Assembly (NCBI GenBank): GCA_949297565.1
Contig: CASFUI010000238.1
Coordinates: 1-5,736 of the forward strand
Reading direction: 5' to 3'
DNA length: 5,736 bases
From: an uncultured Eubacteriales bacterium
GTDB lineage: Bacteria > Bacillota > Clostridia > Lachnospirales > Lachnospiraceae
Every line of letters begins with the position of its first letter. Position 1 is the stretch's first letter. Below the pieces are notes generated by a model. It was given only the letters and a program-made list of their open reading frames with translations. It searched no databases and was not told the origin of the DNA. The position numbers were made by a program, and so were the translations under genes. Below are positions 1-5,736 of this stretch, in pieces.

Positions 1-589
1 AAAGAGCAGGGCAGATGAGATGAACATCTGGACGCAGGCGCAGTATGAGAAATTCTCTGCAGAGATACAGAAGTCCTCTGTCAAGCTGGCATTTGACATT
101 CTGTTTTACACCGGAATGAGGTCTGGGGAGCTGCTAGCTCTCACTCCTGCAGACATTCTTCCGTCAAAGCGGATTAACATCAACAAGAACTATGCAAAGG
201 TCAAGGGGAAAGAACTGTTTCTTGAACCGAAGACACCAAAAGCTAAGCGATGTATCTCTATTCCGGATTTTCTGTATGATGATATACAGGAATATGTATC
301 GAAACTGTACGGGATTGAAAAGGGGGACCGTATCTTCTATTTTACGAAGTCAGCTCTAGAGAAAGAGATTAAAAGAGTTGCAGACAAAGCAGGGCTACCG
401 ATTATCAGAGTTCATGATCTGCGCCACTCACACGCAAGTATGTTGATAGAGCTCGGCTTTTCGCCACTGGAGATTGCGGACCGGCTCGGTCACGAATCCG
501 TAAAGACCACTCTCGATACATACTCGCACCTGTATCCGGATAAGGACCAGAAGCTTGCAGACAGGCTAAATCAATTCCGCAATCGTTAG
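1..589 (+). CDS. Tyrosine recombinase / integrase, C-terminal catalytic part (5'-truncated by window edge)
   Basis: This is a site-specific tyrosine recombinase (phage/ICE integrase family) that would cut and rejoin att sites through a 3'-phosphotyrosine intermediate. The frame is open from base 2 (KSRADE precedes the Met at base 20), so that Met is internal and the N-terminal arm- and core-binding domains lie off the left edge. Numbering from that Met, the catalytic set is present: Arg34 in TGMRSGELLAL, probable beta-hairpin Lys71 in EPKTPKAKR, His132 and Arg135 in HDLRHSHASML, His158 in LGHESVKTTL, and nucleophile Tyr168 in DTYSHLYP. The C-terminus ends naturally 21 residues after the tyrosine, so the visible part looks functional. 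The TYSHLYPD ending resembles integrases of Firmicutes prophages and Tn916-like elements. It reads toward the guaA 3' end, which suggests it belongs to an element inserted there. Family assignment is firm; the specific element type cannot be told. Confidence 0.95.
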   Translation, partial: KSRADEMNIWTQAQYEKFSAEIQKSSVKLAFDILFYTGMRSGELLALTPADILPSKRININKNYAKVKGKELFLEPKTPKAKRCISIPDFLYDDIQEYVSKLYGIEKGDRIFYFTKSALEKEIKRVADKAGLPIIRVHDLRHSHASMLIELGFSPLEIADRLGHESVKTTLDTYSHLYPDKDQKLADRLNQFRNR

Positions 590-619
590 AGTAATGAGAT
601 TACCAAAAGTAAAATAAAG

Positions 620-648
620 TTGAAATCATATAATTATTGTGTTATATT
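620..648 (+). promoter_or_regulatory. Promoter of the antisense (antitoxin) RNA
   Basis: A TTGAAA -35 box (620-625) and a TATATT -10 box (643-648) are separated by exactly 17 bp, in an A+T-rich stretch just after the integrase stop. Transcription should start near 655, immediately before a run of short hairpins that ends in an intrinsic terminator at 746-782. No credible plus-strand ORF with a ribosome binding site follows, so the product is likely a small RNA. The call rests on sequence match only. Confidence 0.65.
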
Positions 649-684
649 AAACATAAGGAAAGGCACCTGCTCCAACAGATGCCT
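649..684 (-). terminator. Likely intrinsic terminator of the toxin mRNA
   Basis: Read on the minus strand, AGGCATCTG, loop TTGGAG, then CAGGTGCCT form a 9-bp stem with one U-G wobble (661-684). It is followed by TTCCTTATGTTT, a moderately U-rich tail. The pairing is better on the minus strand (wobble) than on the plus strand (C/A mismatch), which favours its use by the leftward toxin transcript. It would give an mRNA of about 300 nt from the promoter at 960-988. The interrupted T-run makes it weaker than a textbook terminator. Confidence 0.5.
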
Positions 685-782
685 CTCAGGAGCCCCACTC
701 CAAAAGGTGGAGTCCCGAAGCAGGTTATTGGTCCATACGGACATCGCCTACTCTGGTTGCGACAGAGTAGGCATTTTTATTT
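655..782 (+). ncRNA. Antisense small RNA, putative type I antitoxin
   Basis: A short RNA of about 125 nt is bounded by the promoter at 620-648 and the terminator at 746-782. It can fold into successive hairpins: 661-684 (AGGCACCTG with CAGATGCCT, one C/A mismatch on this strand), 697-713 (ACTCC with GGAGT), 731-742 (GTCC-ATAC-GGAC) and the terminator stem. It is fully complementary to the 3' untranslated part of the minus-strand toxin transcript and reaches the last two codons of the toxin gene (777-782). This 3'-overlapping arrangement is like RatA with txpA in Bacillus, where duplex formation leads to RNase III decay of the toxin mRNA. The transcript and its function are inferred from layout; the start could be off by several bases. 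Confidence 0.6.
746..782 (+). terminator. Intrinsic terminator of the antisense RNA
   Basis: A perfect 10-bp stem, GCCTACTCTG (746-755) with CAGAGTAGGC (763-772), closes a 7-nt loop GTTGCGA. It is followed by ATTTTTATTT, the U-tract expected of a Rho-independent terminator on the plus strand. The minus-strand side of the stem lacks a T-run, so it is one-directional. The U-tract overlaps the toxin stop codon (777-779), so the two convergent transcripts are tightly interlocked here. Confidence 0.85.
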
Positions 783-872
783 GCGCTTATTTCTCTTGTC
801 GAGAAAGGTAAGCAATGCAATGAGCAAGCCGATTATCCCCAAGAAAACCATAATGATTTCGTAAGTTGTCAT
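777..872 (-). CDS. Small hydrophobic holin-like toxin peptide (TxpA/BsrG-like, type I TA)
   Basis: This is a 31-residue peptide starting MTTYEIIMVFLG, with a single predicted transmembrane helix (about residues 5-23, very rich in I, L, V, F and A) and a strongly basic tail, DKRNKRK. The M-T/S-x-Y-E start, hydrophobic core with LLT-x-L, and charged C-terminus match the putative holin-like toxins of Firmicutes, related to TxpA (MSTYESLMVM...) and BsrG (MTVYESLMIM...) of Bacillus. Such peptides insert in the membrane and are toxic when overproduced. The start is supported by a strong Shine-Dalgarno (GGAGG at 881-885) with an 8-nt spacer. It has its own promoter at 960-988 and a convergent antisense RNA over its 3' end. 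It lies between the integrase and guaA, as expected of an addiction module on a mobile element. Family placement is from recalled motifs, not a search; toxicity is inferred. Confidence 0.8.
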   Translation of the reverse strand: MTTYEIIMVFLGIIGLLIALLTFLDKRNKRK

Positions 873-879
873 TTGCACC

Positions 880-953
880 ACCTCCCTTCCTATGTATTCC
901 GGTAAGCCGGTCAATTGGCTCGGGAGGCTACCACCCCTGTCATGGGTTCCATG
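880..953 (-). promoter_or_regulatory. Structured toxin mRNA leader that can sequester the Shine-Dalgarno
   Basis: In the minus-strand transcript, GCCUCCC (928 to 922) can pair with GGGAGGU (886 to 880). This forms 7 bp including one wobble and covers the toxin's GGAGG ribosome binding site. The enclosed loop carries a small hairpin, CCGG-CUUA-CCGG (910 to 899). Near the predicted 5' end, CATGG-AAC-CCATG (953 to 941) forms another hairpin that could protect the mRNA end. Hidden Shine-Dalgarno sequences in long-lived mRNAs are established for several type I toxins; use of this structure here is inferred. Confidence 0.55.
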
Positions 954-959
954 AATCAG

Positions 960-988
960 ATTCTAACATACTTCGACAGGAATTTCAA
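960..988 (-). promoter_or_regulatory. Promoter of the toxin mRNA
   Basis: On the minus strand, a TTGAAA -35 box (988-983) and a TAGAAT -10 box (965-960) are separated by 17 bp. Transcription would start near 953, giving a leader of about 80 nt that contains the structured ribosome binding site. The -35 hexamer is identical to that of the opposing antisense RNA promoter (TTGAAA) and the spacing is the same. No operator-like inverted repeat is evident. Confidence 0.6.
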
Positions 989-1076
989 TCAGATCACATC
1001 TCCCACAAGCAACAGGAAGCTGCACATCATGAGAATAACCGCCGTTTTGAGTAGGAAAAGTAGTGGCATATCATTC

Positions 1077-1098
1077 TTAACATCACATTAACATCACA
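1077..1098. repeat. Perfect 11-bp tandem direct repeat
   Basis: TTAACATCACA occurs twice back to back (1077-1087 and 1088-1098), with a related ACATCA also at 1024-1029. The repeat lies between the toxin promoter and the guaA terminator, close to the presumed element/chromosome boundary. Short direct repeats next to att sites are often arm-type binding sites for the N-terminal domain of a tyrosine recombinase. That role is possible here but unproven; a chance duplication is the alternative. Confidence 0.6.
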
Positions 1099-1100
1099 GA

Positions 1101-1147
1101 GCAAAACAAAAGAGCCACAATTCCTGTAAAATAAGGCTTTGCAGCTC
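1101..1147 (-). terminator. Intrinsic terminator downstream of guaA
   Basis: Read on the minus strand, GAGCTGCAA (1147-1139) pairs with TTGTGGCTC (1120-1112) in a 9-bp stem with two G-U wobbles. It is followed directly by TTTTGTTTTGC (1111-1101). It begins about 10 bases after the guaA stop, the usual position. It would keep guaA transcription from running into the toxin gene, which lies on the same strand further on. Confidence 0.7.
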
Positions 1148-1156
1148 AAATGTCCG

Positions 1157-1180
1157 TTATTCAAACTCAATCGTCCCCGG
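1157..1180. other. Possible attachment-site core at the guaA 3' end
   Basis: The last codons of guaA (encoding PPGTIEFE, then TAA) are the part of the gene that commonly serves as attB for islands and integrative elements inserted at guaA. A recombinase gene lies 567 bp away and reads toward it. GuaA ends normally, as expected when the integrating element restores the 3' end. Only one copy of the sequence is visible, so the direct repeat that would prove an att site cannot be seen and the exact core is unknown. Confidence 0.3.
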
Positions 1181-2701
1181 CGGTTTGCTCGTCAAATCAT
1201 AAAATACGCGGTTGACCCCTCTGACCTCATTTATAATCCTGCTCATAACTGTCTGTAATACCGAGAACGGGATTTCGGCTGCCTCGGCAGTCATAAAGTC
1301 AACTGTGTTTACTGCTCTGAGAGCGACTGCGTAGTCGTAAGTCCTCTCGTCACCCATTACGCCGACTGAACGCATATTAGTGAGAGCCGCAAAATACTGG
1401 CCTATGCTGCGGTCAAGGCCTGCCTTTGCAATCTCCTCACGGTAAATTGCGTCAGCATCCTGAACAATTCTAACCTTCTCGGCAGTGACCTCGCCTATAA
1501 TTCTGATGCCGAGACCCGGACCAGGGAACGGCTGACGAAATACAAGGTTTTCAGGGATGCCGAGTTCAAGCCCCGCCTTGCGCACCTCGTCCTTAAACAA
1601 ATCGCGGAGAGGCTCAATAATTTCCTTAAAATCGACATAGTCAGGAAGTCCGCCTACATTGTGATGAGACTTTATAACGGCAGACTCGCCTCCGAGACCG
1701 CTCTCAACAACATCCGGATAAATCGTGCCCTGGGCAAGAAAATCAACTGCTCCGATTTTCTTTGCCTCCTCCTCAAACACACGGATGAACTCCTCGCCGA
1801 TTATCTTTCTCTTCTTCTCAGGCTCCGTTACGCCGGCAAGCTTTGAGTAATATCTCTCCTGAGCGTTTACCCTGATAAAATTAAGATCAAACTGACCGTT
1901 TGGACCGAATACACTCTCAACCTCGTCGCCCTCATTTTTGCGTAGAAGTCCGTGGTCAACAAACACACATGTGAGCTGTTTTCCTATGGCTCTTGAGAGC
2001 AGACCTGCCGCTACTGAAGAATCAACGCCGCCCGACAGCGCAAGAAGCACCTTGCCGCCGCCAACCTTTTCACGTATCTCCTTAATAGTATTTTCAACGA
2101 AAGCATCCATTTTCCATGTTCCGGCACAGCCGCATACACCGCGCACGAAATTGTAAAGCATCTTGGTGCCCTCCTGTGTGTGAAGCACCTCAGGGTGGAA
2201 CTGAATAGCATACAAATTCTTTTCGGCACACTCTGCTGCCGCCACAGGACAGTCGGCTGTGTGCGCTACAATTCTGAAGCCCGGCGCCGCGCAGGAAATA
2301 TAGTCAAAATGGCTCATCCAGCAGATTGTTTTCTCTGATACGCCGTCAAACAGAGCGCTGCTCTTGTCCACAAAGACCTCGGTCTTGCCATACTCGCGCA
2401 CAGGTGCTTTTTCCACCTTTCCTCCGAGTACATGCTGCATAAGCTGTGCTCCGTAGCAGAGTCCGAGAACAGGGATGCCCATTTCAAACAATTCCCTTGT
2501 ACATGAAGGCGCACCCTCCTCATAACAGCTGTTAGGTCCTCCCGTGAGAATAATGCCCTTAGGCTTCATCTCTTTAATCTGTTCAAGAGGCGTCTTGTAA
2601 GAATAGATTTCACAGTATACATTACATTCACGGACACGACGCGCAACCAACTGATTGTACTGTCCGCCAAAGTCTATAACAATAACCTTTTCCTGATTCA
2701 T
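1157..2701 (-). CDS. guaA: GMP synthase (glutamine-hydrolysing)
   Basis: GMP synthase converts XMP, ATP and glutamine to GMP in the cytoplasm, the last step of guanine nucleotide synthesis. At 514 aa it has the normal family length. Residues 5-190 form a class I glutamine amidotransferase domain, with nucleophile Cys82 in GLCYGAQLM and His169/Glu171 in FHPEV completing the triad; WMSHFD at 128-133 is also typical. Residues 219-230 carry the ATP pyrophosphatase P-loop SGGVDSS. FRQPFPGPGLGIRI and the C-terminal SKPPGTIEFE belong to the XMP-binding/dimerisation domain. The start follows a purine-rich stretch (AGGAAAGGGA) close upstream. A promoter at 2736-2764 gives a leader of about 28 nt, too short for a purine riboswitch. 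A terminator follows at 1101-1147. The gene is complete and appears functional. Its 3' end probably marks the edge of an integrated element. Confidence 0.98.
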   Translation of the reverse strand: MNQEKVIVIDFGGQYNQLVARRVRECNVYCEIYSYKTPLEQIKEMKPKGIILTGGPNSCYEEGAPSCTRELFEMGIPVLGLCYGAQLMQHVLGGKVEKAPVREYGKTEVFVDKSSALFDGVSEKTICWMSHFDYISCAAPGFRIVAHTADCPVAAAECAEKNLYAIQFHPEVLHTQEGTKMLYNFVRGVCGCAGTWKMDAFVENTIKEIREKVGGGKVLLALSGGVDSSVAAGLLSRAIGKQLTCVFVDHGLLRKNEGDEVESVFGPNGQFDLNFIRVNAQERYYSKLAGVTEPEKKRKIIGEEFIRVFEEEAKKIGAVDFLAQGTIYPDVVESGLGGESAVIKSHHNVGGLPDYVDFKEIIEPLRDLFKDEVRKAGLELGIPENLVFRQPFPGPGLGIRIIGEVTAEKVRIVQDADAIYREEIAKAGLDRSIGQYFAALTNMRSVGVMGDERTYDYAVALRAVNTVDFMTAEAAEIPFSVLQTVMSRIINEVRGVNRVFYDLTSKPPGTIEFE

Positions 2702-2735
2702 ATTATCCCTTTCCTGTAGTAATCTTTATACACAC

Positions 2736-2764
2736 ATTATAATGAAGTCGACCATTTATGACAA
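2736..2764 (-). promoter_or_regulatory. Promoter of guaA
   Basis: On the minus strand, TTGTCA (2764-2759) and a consensus TATAAT (2741-2736) are spaced by 17 bp. The predicted start is near 2729, about 28 nt before the guaA ATG. It lies in the 89-bp gap between guaA and the HAD-HD gene. No intrinsic terminator is evident after the HAD-HD gene, so some read-through into guaA remains possible. Confidence 0.8.
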
Positions 2765-2790
2765 GCTAAATCTATCTATATTTATTTTAC

Positions 2791-4233
2791 TTAGTCGGCC
2801 TGCCGCTCCCTCTCATCGATAAACTTTACAACATACGCCCTCATATCGCCAAACTGCTTTCTTGTCTCCTCAACATCAGACCCGAAATCAAGCATTTTAA
2901 ATATGTAGCCCTGCTGTCTCGCTATTTTAAGGCTCACCGGATAAACCAGCTCAAAGAGAAGCGATATATGGCCTACGACATTGTCAACCGCGCTCCTTCT
3001 TATACTTTTAAGCACAGTCTCACGCCTGTAAAAGCTGTCAAGAACTTCCTTTGTGATGACACTGTTCCTTAACTCCTGTGTTGTCACGTCGTATATAATT
3101 TCCAGCGGAACATCGACATTAACCTTTAAAATATCAATCTTATCCGCATCGCGCAGAATATTGCAGAACATCAGCTCTCGCCCGCCAAGTCCTTCTTTAA
3201 GTCTGTATTTGTTGTGCTGCCTTATGGCGAGCTCCAAAAGTCCGTCGTCGGTCTGCATATATCCGCATGCAAACTTATCTATCAGACCTTCCCTGAATAA
3301 TAAATCCGCTCCAAAATCCGCATGGTCCACAGACTGCGCATCGTTAAATGTCCCATATCTTCTTATCTGCTCAAACCTTCCTATGTCGTGAAGCATCCCC
3401 ATCAGCCAGGCTGTATCCACGTCCGTCCCCGTAAGTCCAAGCGACTCGGCTATTCTCCGGCAAAGCCCCGCAACCCTGTAAGTATGGTCAATTTTTAATT
3501 TAATCTTTCCGTCCGACGGGTCATAATTTCTCACATATTCTGCAAACGCATTTAAAACCCTTCTGCGGTTGACCAGCGGCTTGTTAATGCTGTCCACAAC
3601 ATCAATAACACCTGTCAAATCCTCACACACCGCATAGGTGAGCTTGCGTATCTCATCATCAACCTCAATCGTGTCAGGCACATGCACGACACGCATTCCG
3701 GCGGCAAAGCCGGCCTTGATCCCGTTTACGCTGTCCTCAACAACTATTGCGTCACAGGCTTTAACCCCGATAGCTTCTGCCGCGTGCAGGAAAATATCCG
3801 GCTCAGGCTTTCCGTTTTTGACCTCATCGCCGTACACAACCGCGTCAAGATATTTATATACCCCGATATTATTGAGCGTCCTCTCCGCGCTCTCACGTCT
3901 TGTGGAGGTAGCAACAGCACATTTAATACCGCTGCTCTTTAAATATTCAAACACTTCGCTGACTCCCTTTTTAACAGGAAGTCCCTCTGACTCACGCAAA
4001 TCATACACATGCTGTGTACGGAGCTTTTTAGCCTCCGTGTAGTCAGCCTTCCCCTGAAAATAATCATCAAATTGCTTTCGGCAAAGCTCAGCGGAAGCAC
4101 CCTTAAAGCTGTCAATCAACTGCTTCGGCATCTCAATTCCAAGCTGTCCGGCAGCCCATTTCCACCCTTCATCAGACTGTCTTTCCGAGTCAACCAGCAC
4201 GCCGTCCATATCAAAAATAATGCCTTTAATCAT
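2791..4233 (-). CDS. HAD-family (beta-phosphoglucomutase-like) phosphatase fused to an HD-domain hydrolase
   Basis: This 480-aa protein carries two hydrolase modules. Residues 1-210 are a HAD subfamily IA phosphatase. Motif I is FDMDGVLVDSE (nucleophile Asp8, acid Asp10), a helical cap spans about 16-85, motif II is at ATST (108-111), motif III Lys142 lies in GKPEPDIF, and motif IV is VVEDS (Glu166/Asp167). Residues 225-440 are an HD phosphohydrolase: His250 (IDHTYRV), His282-Asp283 (MLHDIGRFEQ), DH at 303-304 (SVDHADFG), His340 (RQHNKY) and Asp362/Asp364 (LRDADKID), consistent with a metal-binding site. The HD part resembles stand-alone Firmicutes HD proteins of about 230 aa. A short linker (about 211-225) joins the modules with no frame disruption. 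The start has an AAGGAAAGGA ribosome binding site and lies 14 bp after the uvrA stop, suggesting co-transcription and possible translational coupling. Substrates are unknown; a sugar-phosphate or nucleotide is possible. Confidence 0.9.
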   Translation of the reverse strand: MIKGIIFDMDGVLVDSERQSDEGWKWAAGQLGIEMPKQLIDSFKGASAELCRKQFDDYFQGKADYTEAKKLRTQHVYDLRESEGLPVKKGVSEVFEYLKSSGIKCAVATSTRRESAERTLNNIGVYKYLDAVVYGDEVKNGKPEPDIFLHAAEAIGVKACDAIVVEDSVNGIKAGFAAGMRVVHVPDTIEVDDEIRKLTYAVCEDLTGVIDVVDSINKPLVNRRRVLNAFAEYVRNYDPSDGKIKLKIDHTYRVAGLCRRIAESLGLTGTDVDTAWLMGMLHDIGRFEQIRRYGTFNDAQSVDHADFGADLLFREGLIDKFACGYMQTDDGLLELAIRQHNKYRLKEGLGGRELMFCNILRDADKIDILKVNVDVPLEIIYDVTTQELRNSVITKEVLDSFYRRETVLKSIRRSAVDNVVGHISLLFELVYPVSLKIARQQGYIFKMLDFGSDVEETRKQFGDMRAYVVKFIDERERQAD

Positions 4234-4247
4234 GTCCGTCCTTTCCT

Positions 4248-5736
4248 TTACCTCTCCAGATACTTCTTTACATACTGTCCTGTGTAGGATTCCTTGACCT
4301 TTACTATCTGCTCCGGCGTACCCTTTGCAATCACAGTGCCGCCGCGCGCGCCGCCCTCAGGTCCCATGTCAATGATATAATCTGCTGTCTTAATAACATC
4401 AAGATTATGCTCGATTACAACCACCGTATTACCTCCCTCAGCCAGCTTGTGCAGAATGTCAACCAGCTTGTGGACATCAGCAAAATGCAGTCCTGTCGTA
4501 GGCTCATCAAGAATATAAATTGTCTTTCCTGTGCTCCTCTTTGAAAGCTCAGTCGCCAGCTTAATCCGCTGCGCCTCTCCTCCCGAAAGCTCAGTTGACG
4601 GCTGCCCCAGCTTTACATAAGACAGACCCACGTCATTAAGAGTCTCTATTTTACGTCTTATAGACGGAACATTTTCAAAAAATTCAACTGCTTCCTCAAC
4701 CGTCATATCAAGCACATCATAAATACTCTTGCCCTTATACTTAACCTCCAATGTCTCGCGGTTATATCGCTTGCCGCCGCATACCTCACACGGAACGTAC
4801 ACATCGGGCAGAAAATGCATTTCTATCTTAATGATGCCGTCTCCGGAGCAGGCCTCGCATCTGCCGCCCTTTACGTTAAAGCTGAAACGTCCTTTTTTGT
4901 AGCCGCGCTCCTTTGCATCCGAAGTAGACGCAAACAAATCGCGTATCATATCGAACACGCCTGTATATGTCGCAGGGTTAGACCTCGGAGTGCGCCCGAT
5001 AGGCGACTGGTCTATGTCTATAACCTTGTCAAGCTGCTCCACTCCCTCTATGGAATCATGCTTTCCCGCTATGCATCTCGCTCTGTTAAGCTCCTTAGCC
5101 AGGTGTTTGTACAGGATTTCGTTAATCAGCGAACTCTTGCCTGAGCCCGAAACGCCTGTCACACAGGTGAATACGCCCAGGGGAATGTCCACATCTATAT
5201 TTTTAAGGTTATTCTCTCTCGCGCCCTTAATTTTAAGCCATCCTGTCGGTTTGCGCCTCTCTGCCGGAACAGGAATTTTAATTCTTCCGCTGAGATACGC
5301 TCCCGTAACCGATTCCTTACATTTCATAATCCGCTCGGCAGTTCCGACAGCAACAACCTCACCGCCGTTTTTTCCGGCTCCGGGTCCGATGTCCACAATA
5401 TAATCCGCCGCAAACATCGTGTCCTCATCGTGCTCTACGACAATCACGGAATTGCCCAAATCGCGCAGATGTTCAAGCGTTTTTAGAAGCTTGTCATTGT
5501 CACGCTGGTGAAGACCGATACTCGGCTCGTCAAGAATATACGCAACGCCTACAAGACCTGAGCCAATCTGCGTCGCGAGACGTATTCTCTGAGCCTCTCC
5601 TCCCGAGAGCGTTCCTGTTGCCCTTGACAGCGACAGATAATCAAGTCCGACATCCATAAGAAATTGTATTCTTGCTTTAATTTCCTTCAAAATCTGCGCG
5701 CCTATCGCCATTTGCCTGTCAGAAAGCTGCATATTC
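4248..5736 (-). CDS. uvrA: Excinuclease ABC subunit A, C-terminal half (5' end beyond window)
   Basis: UvrA is the damage-sensing ATPase of UvrABC nucleotide excision repair; as a dimer it finds lesions and loads UvrB. About 495 residues are visible of a usual length near 940. The frame stays open to the right edge, so the Met at 5732 (MQLSDRQ) is internal. Counting from that Met, the end of ABC domain I shows signature LSGGEAQRIRL (42-52), Walker B YILDEPSIGLH and the EHDEDT switch His101. ABC domain II has Walker A GVSGSGKSS (193-201), a zinc finger with Cys292/295 and Cys315/318 (CX2C-X19-CX2C), signature LSGGEAQRIKL (382-392), Walker B YILDEPTTGLH and His442. The C-terminus (YTGQYVKKYLER) is the normal end. 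It is the upstream gene of an apparent operon with the HAD-HD gene. Confidence 0.98.
   Translation of the reverse strand, partial: NMQLSDRQMAIGAQILKEIKARIQFLMDVGLDYLSLSRATGTLSGGEAQRIRLATQIGSGLVGVAYILDEPSIGLHQRDNDKLLKTLEHLRDLGNSVIVVEHDEDTMFAADYIVDIGPGAGKNGGEVVAVGTAERIMKCKESVTGAYLSGRIKIPVPAERRKPTGWLKIKGARENNLKNIDVDIPLGVFTCVTGVSGSGKSSLINEILYKHLAKELNRARCIAGKHDSIEGVEQLDKVIDIDQSPIGRTPRSNPATYTGVFDMIRDLFASTSDAKERGYKKGRFSFNVKGGRCEACSGDGIIKIEMHFLPDVYVPCEVCGGKRYNRETLEVKYKGKSIYDVLDMTVEEAVEFFENVPSIRRKIETLNDVGLSYVKLGQPSTELSGGEAQRIKLATELSKRSTGKTIYILDEPTTGLHFADVHKLVDILHKLAEGGNTVVVIEHNLDVIKTADYIIDMGPEGGARGGTVIAKGTPEQIVKVKESYTGQYVKKYLER

Noticed and set aside
20..22. ATG at base 20 as the true integrase start
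   Set aside because: The frame is open upstream to the window edge (KSRADE), no ribosome binding site precedes it, and a 189-aa product would lack the DNA-binding N-terminal domains of this family.
591..603. Inverted repeat GTAAT-GAG-ATTAC just after the integrase stop, considered as an int terminator or att core
   Set aside because: The stem is only 5 bp, all but two pairs are A-T, and no T-run follows, so it is not a credible terminator. No second copy was seen to support an att role.
620..864. Plus-strand ORFs of 63 and 75 codons (620-811 and 637-864)
   Set aside because: They overlap the antisense RNA hairpins and terminator, lack convincing ribosome binding sites, and their translations show no protein-like pattern. 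The opposite strand has a better explained small gene.
866..1054. Plus-strand ORF of 62 codons
   Set aside because: It is antisense to the toxin leader and promoter, has no Shine-Dalgarno, and its composition looks random.
2702..2790. Purine riboswitch upstream of guaA
   Set aside because: The predicted leader is about 28 nt and the whole gap is 89 bp and A+T-rich, with no three-way-junction aptamer elements visible.
4234..4247. A separate promoter for the HAD-HD gene in the uvrA intergenic gap
   Set aside because: The gap is only 14 bp and is taken up by the ribosome binding site; co-transcription with uvrA is simpler.
1661..5403. Many 60-137 codon ORFs opposite to, or in alternate frames of, guaA, the HAD-HD gene and uvrA
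   Set aside because: They are shadows of well-supported coding genes, with no conserved motifs or ribosome binding sites noticed.

Overview
The window looks like a Clostridia-type Firmicutes chromosome, perhaps Lachnospiraceae-like. This is inferred from the UvrA and GuaA protein sequences, the moderate G+C content, and Gram-positive-style promoters and Shine-Dalgarno sites. The family assignment is a guess made without any search.

Layout. Positions 1-589 (+) hold the catalytic C-terminal part of a tyrosine recombinase whose N-terminus lies off the left edge. Positions 590-1156 contain no conventional-sized gene but are densely organised. They carry an apparent type I toxin-antitoxin locus: a 31-codon holin-like/TxpA-like membrane peptide on the minus strand (777-872), and a convergent antisense RNA on the plus strand (about 655-782). 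Each has its own sigma-A-like promoter (17-bp spacers) and its own intrinsic terminator. The toxin Shine-Dalgarno can be sequestered by its leader. The same stretch holds a perfect 11-bp tandem repeat and the guaA terminator. Positions 1157-5736 are housekeeping chromosome, all on the minus strand: uvrA (3' half only, running off the right edge), then a HAD-phosphatase/HD-hydrolase fusion gene 14 bp downstream, then guaA with its own promoter.

Interpretation. The integrase lies next to the 3' end of guaA, a known insertion hotspot for genomic islands and integrative elements. The left part of the window is therefore probably the int-proximal end of an integrated prophage, ICE or island, and the toxin-antitoxin locus sits between integrase and chromosome, where it could help stabilise the element. 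The far end of the element and the second att copy are outside the window, so the boundary is inferred. uvrA and the HAD-HD gene look like one operon. guaA can be transcribed from its own promoter and should stop at an intrinsic terminator before the mobile-element end.
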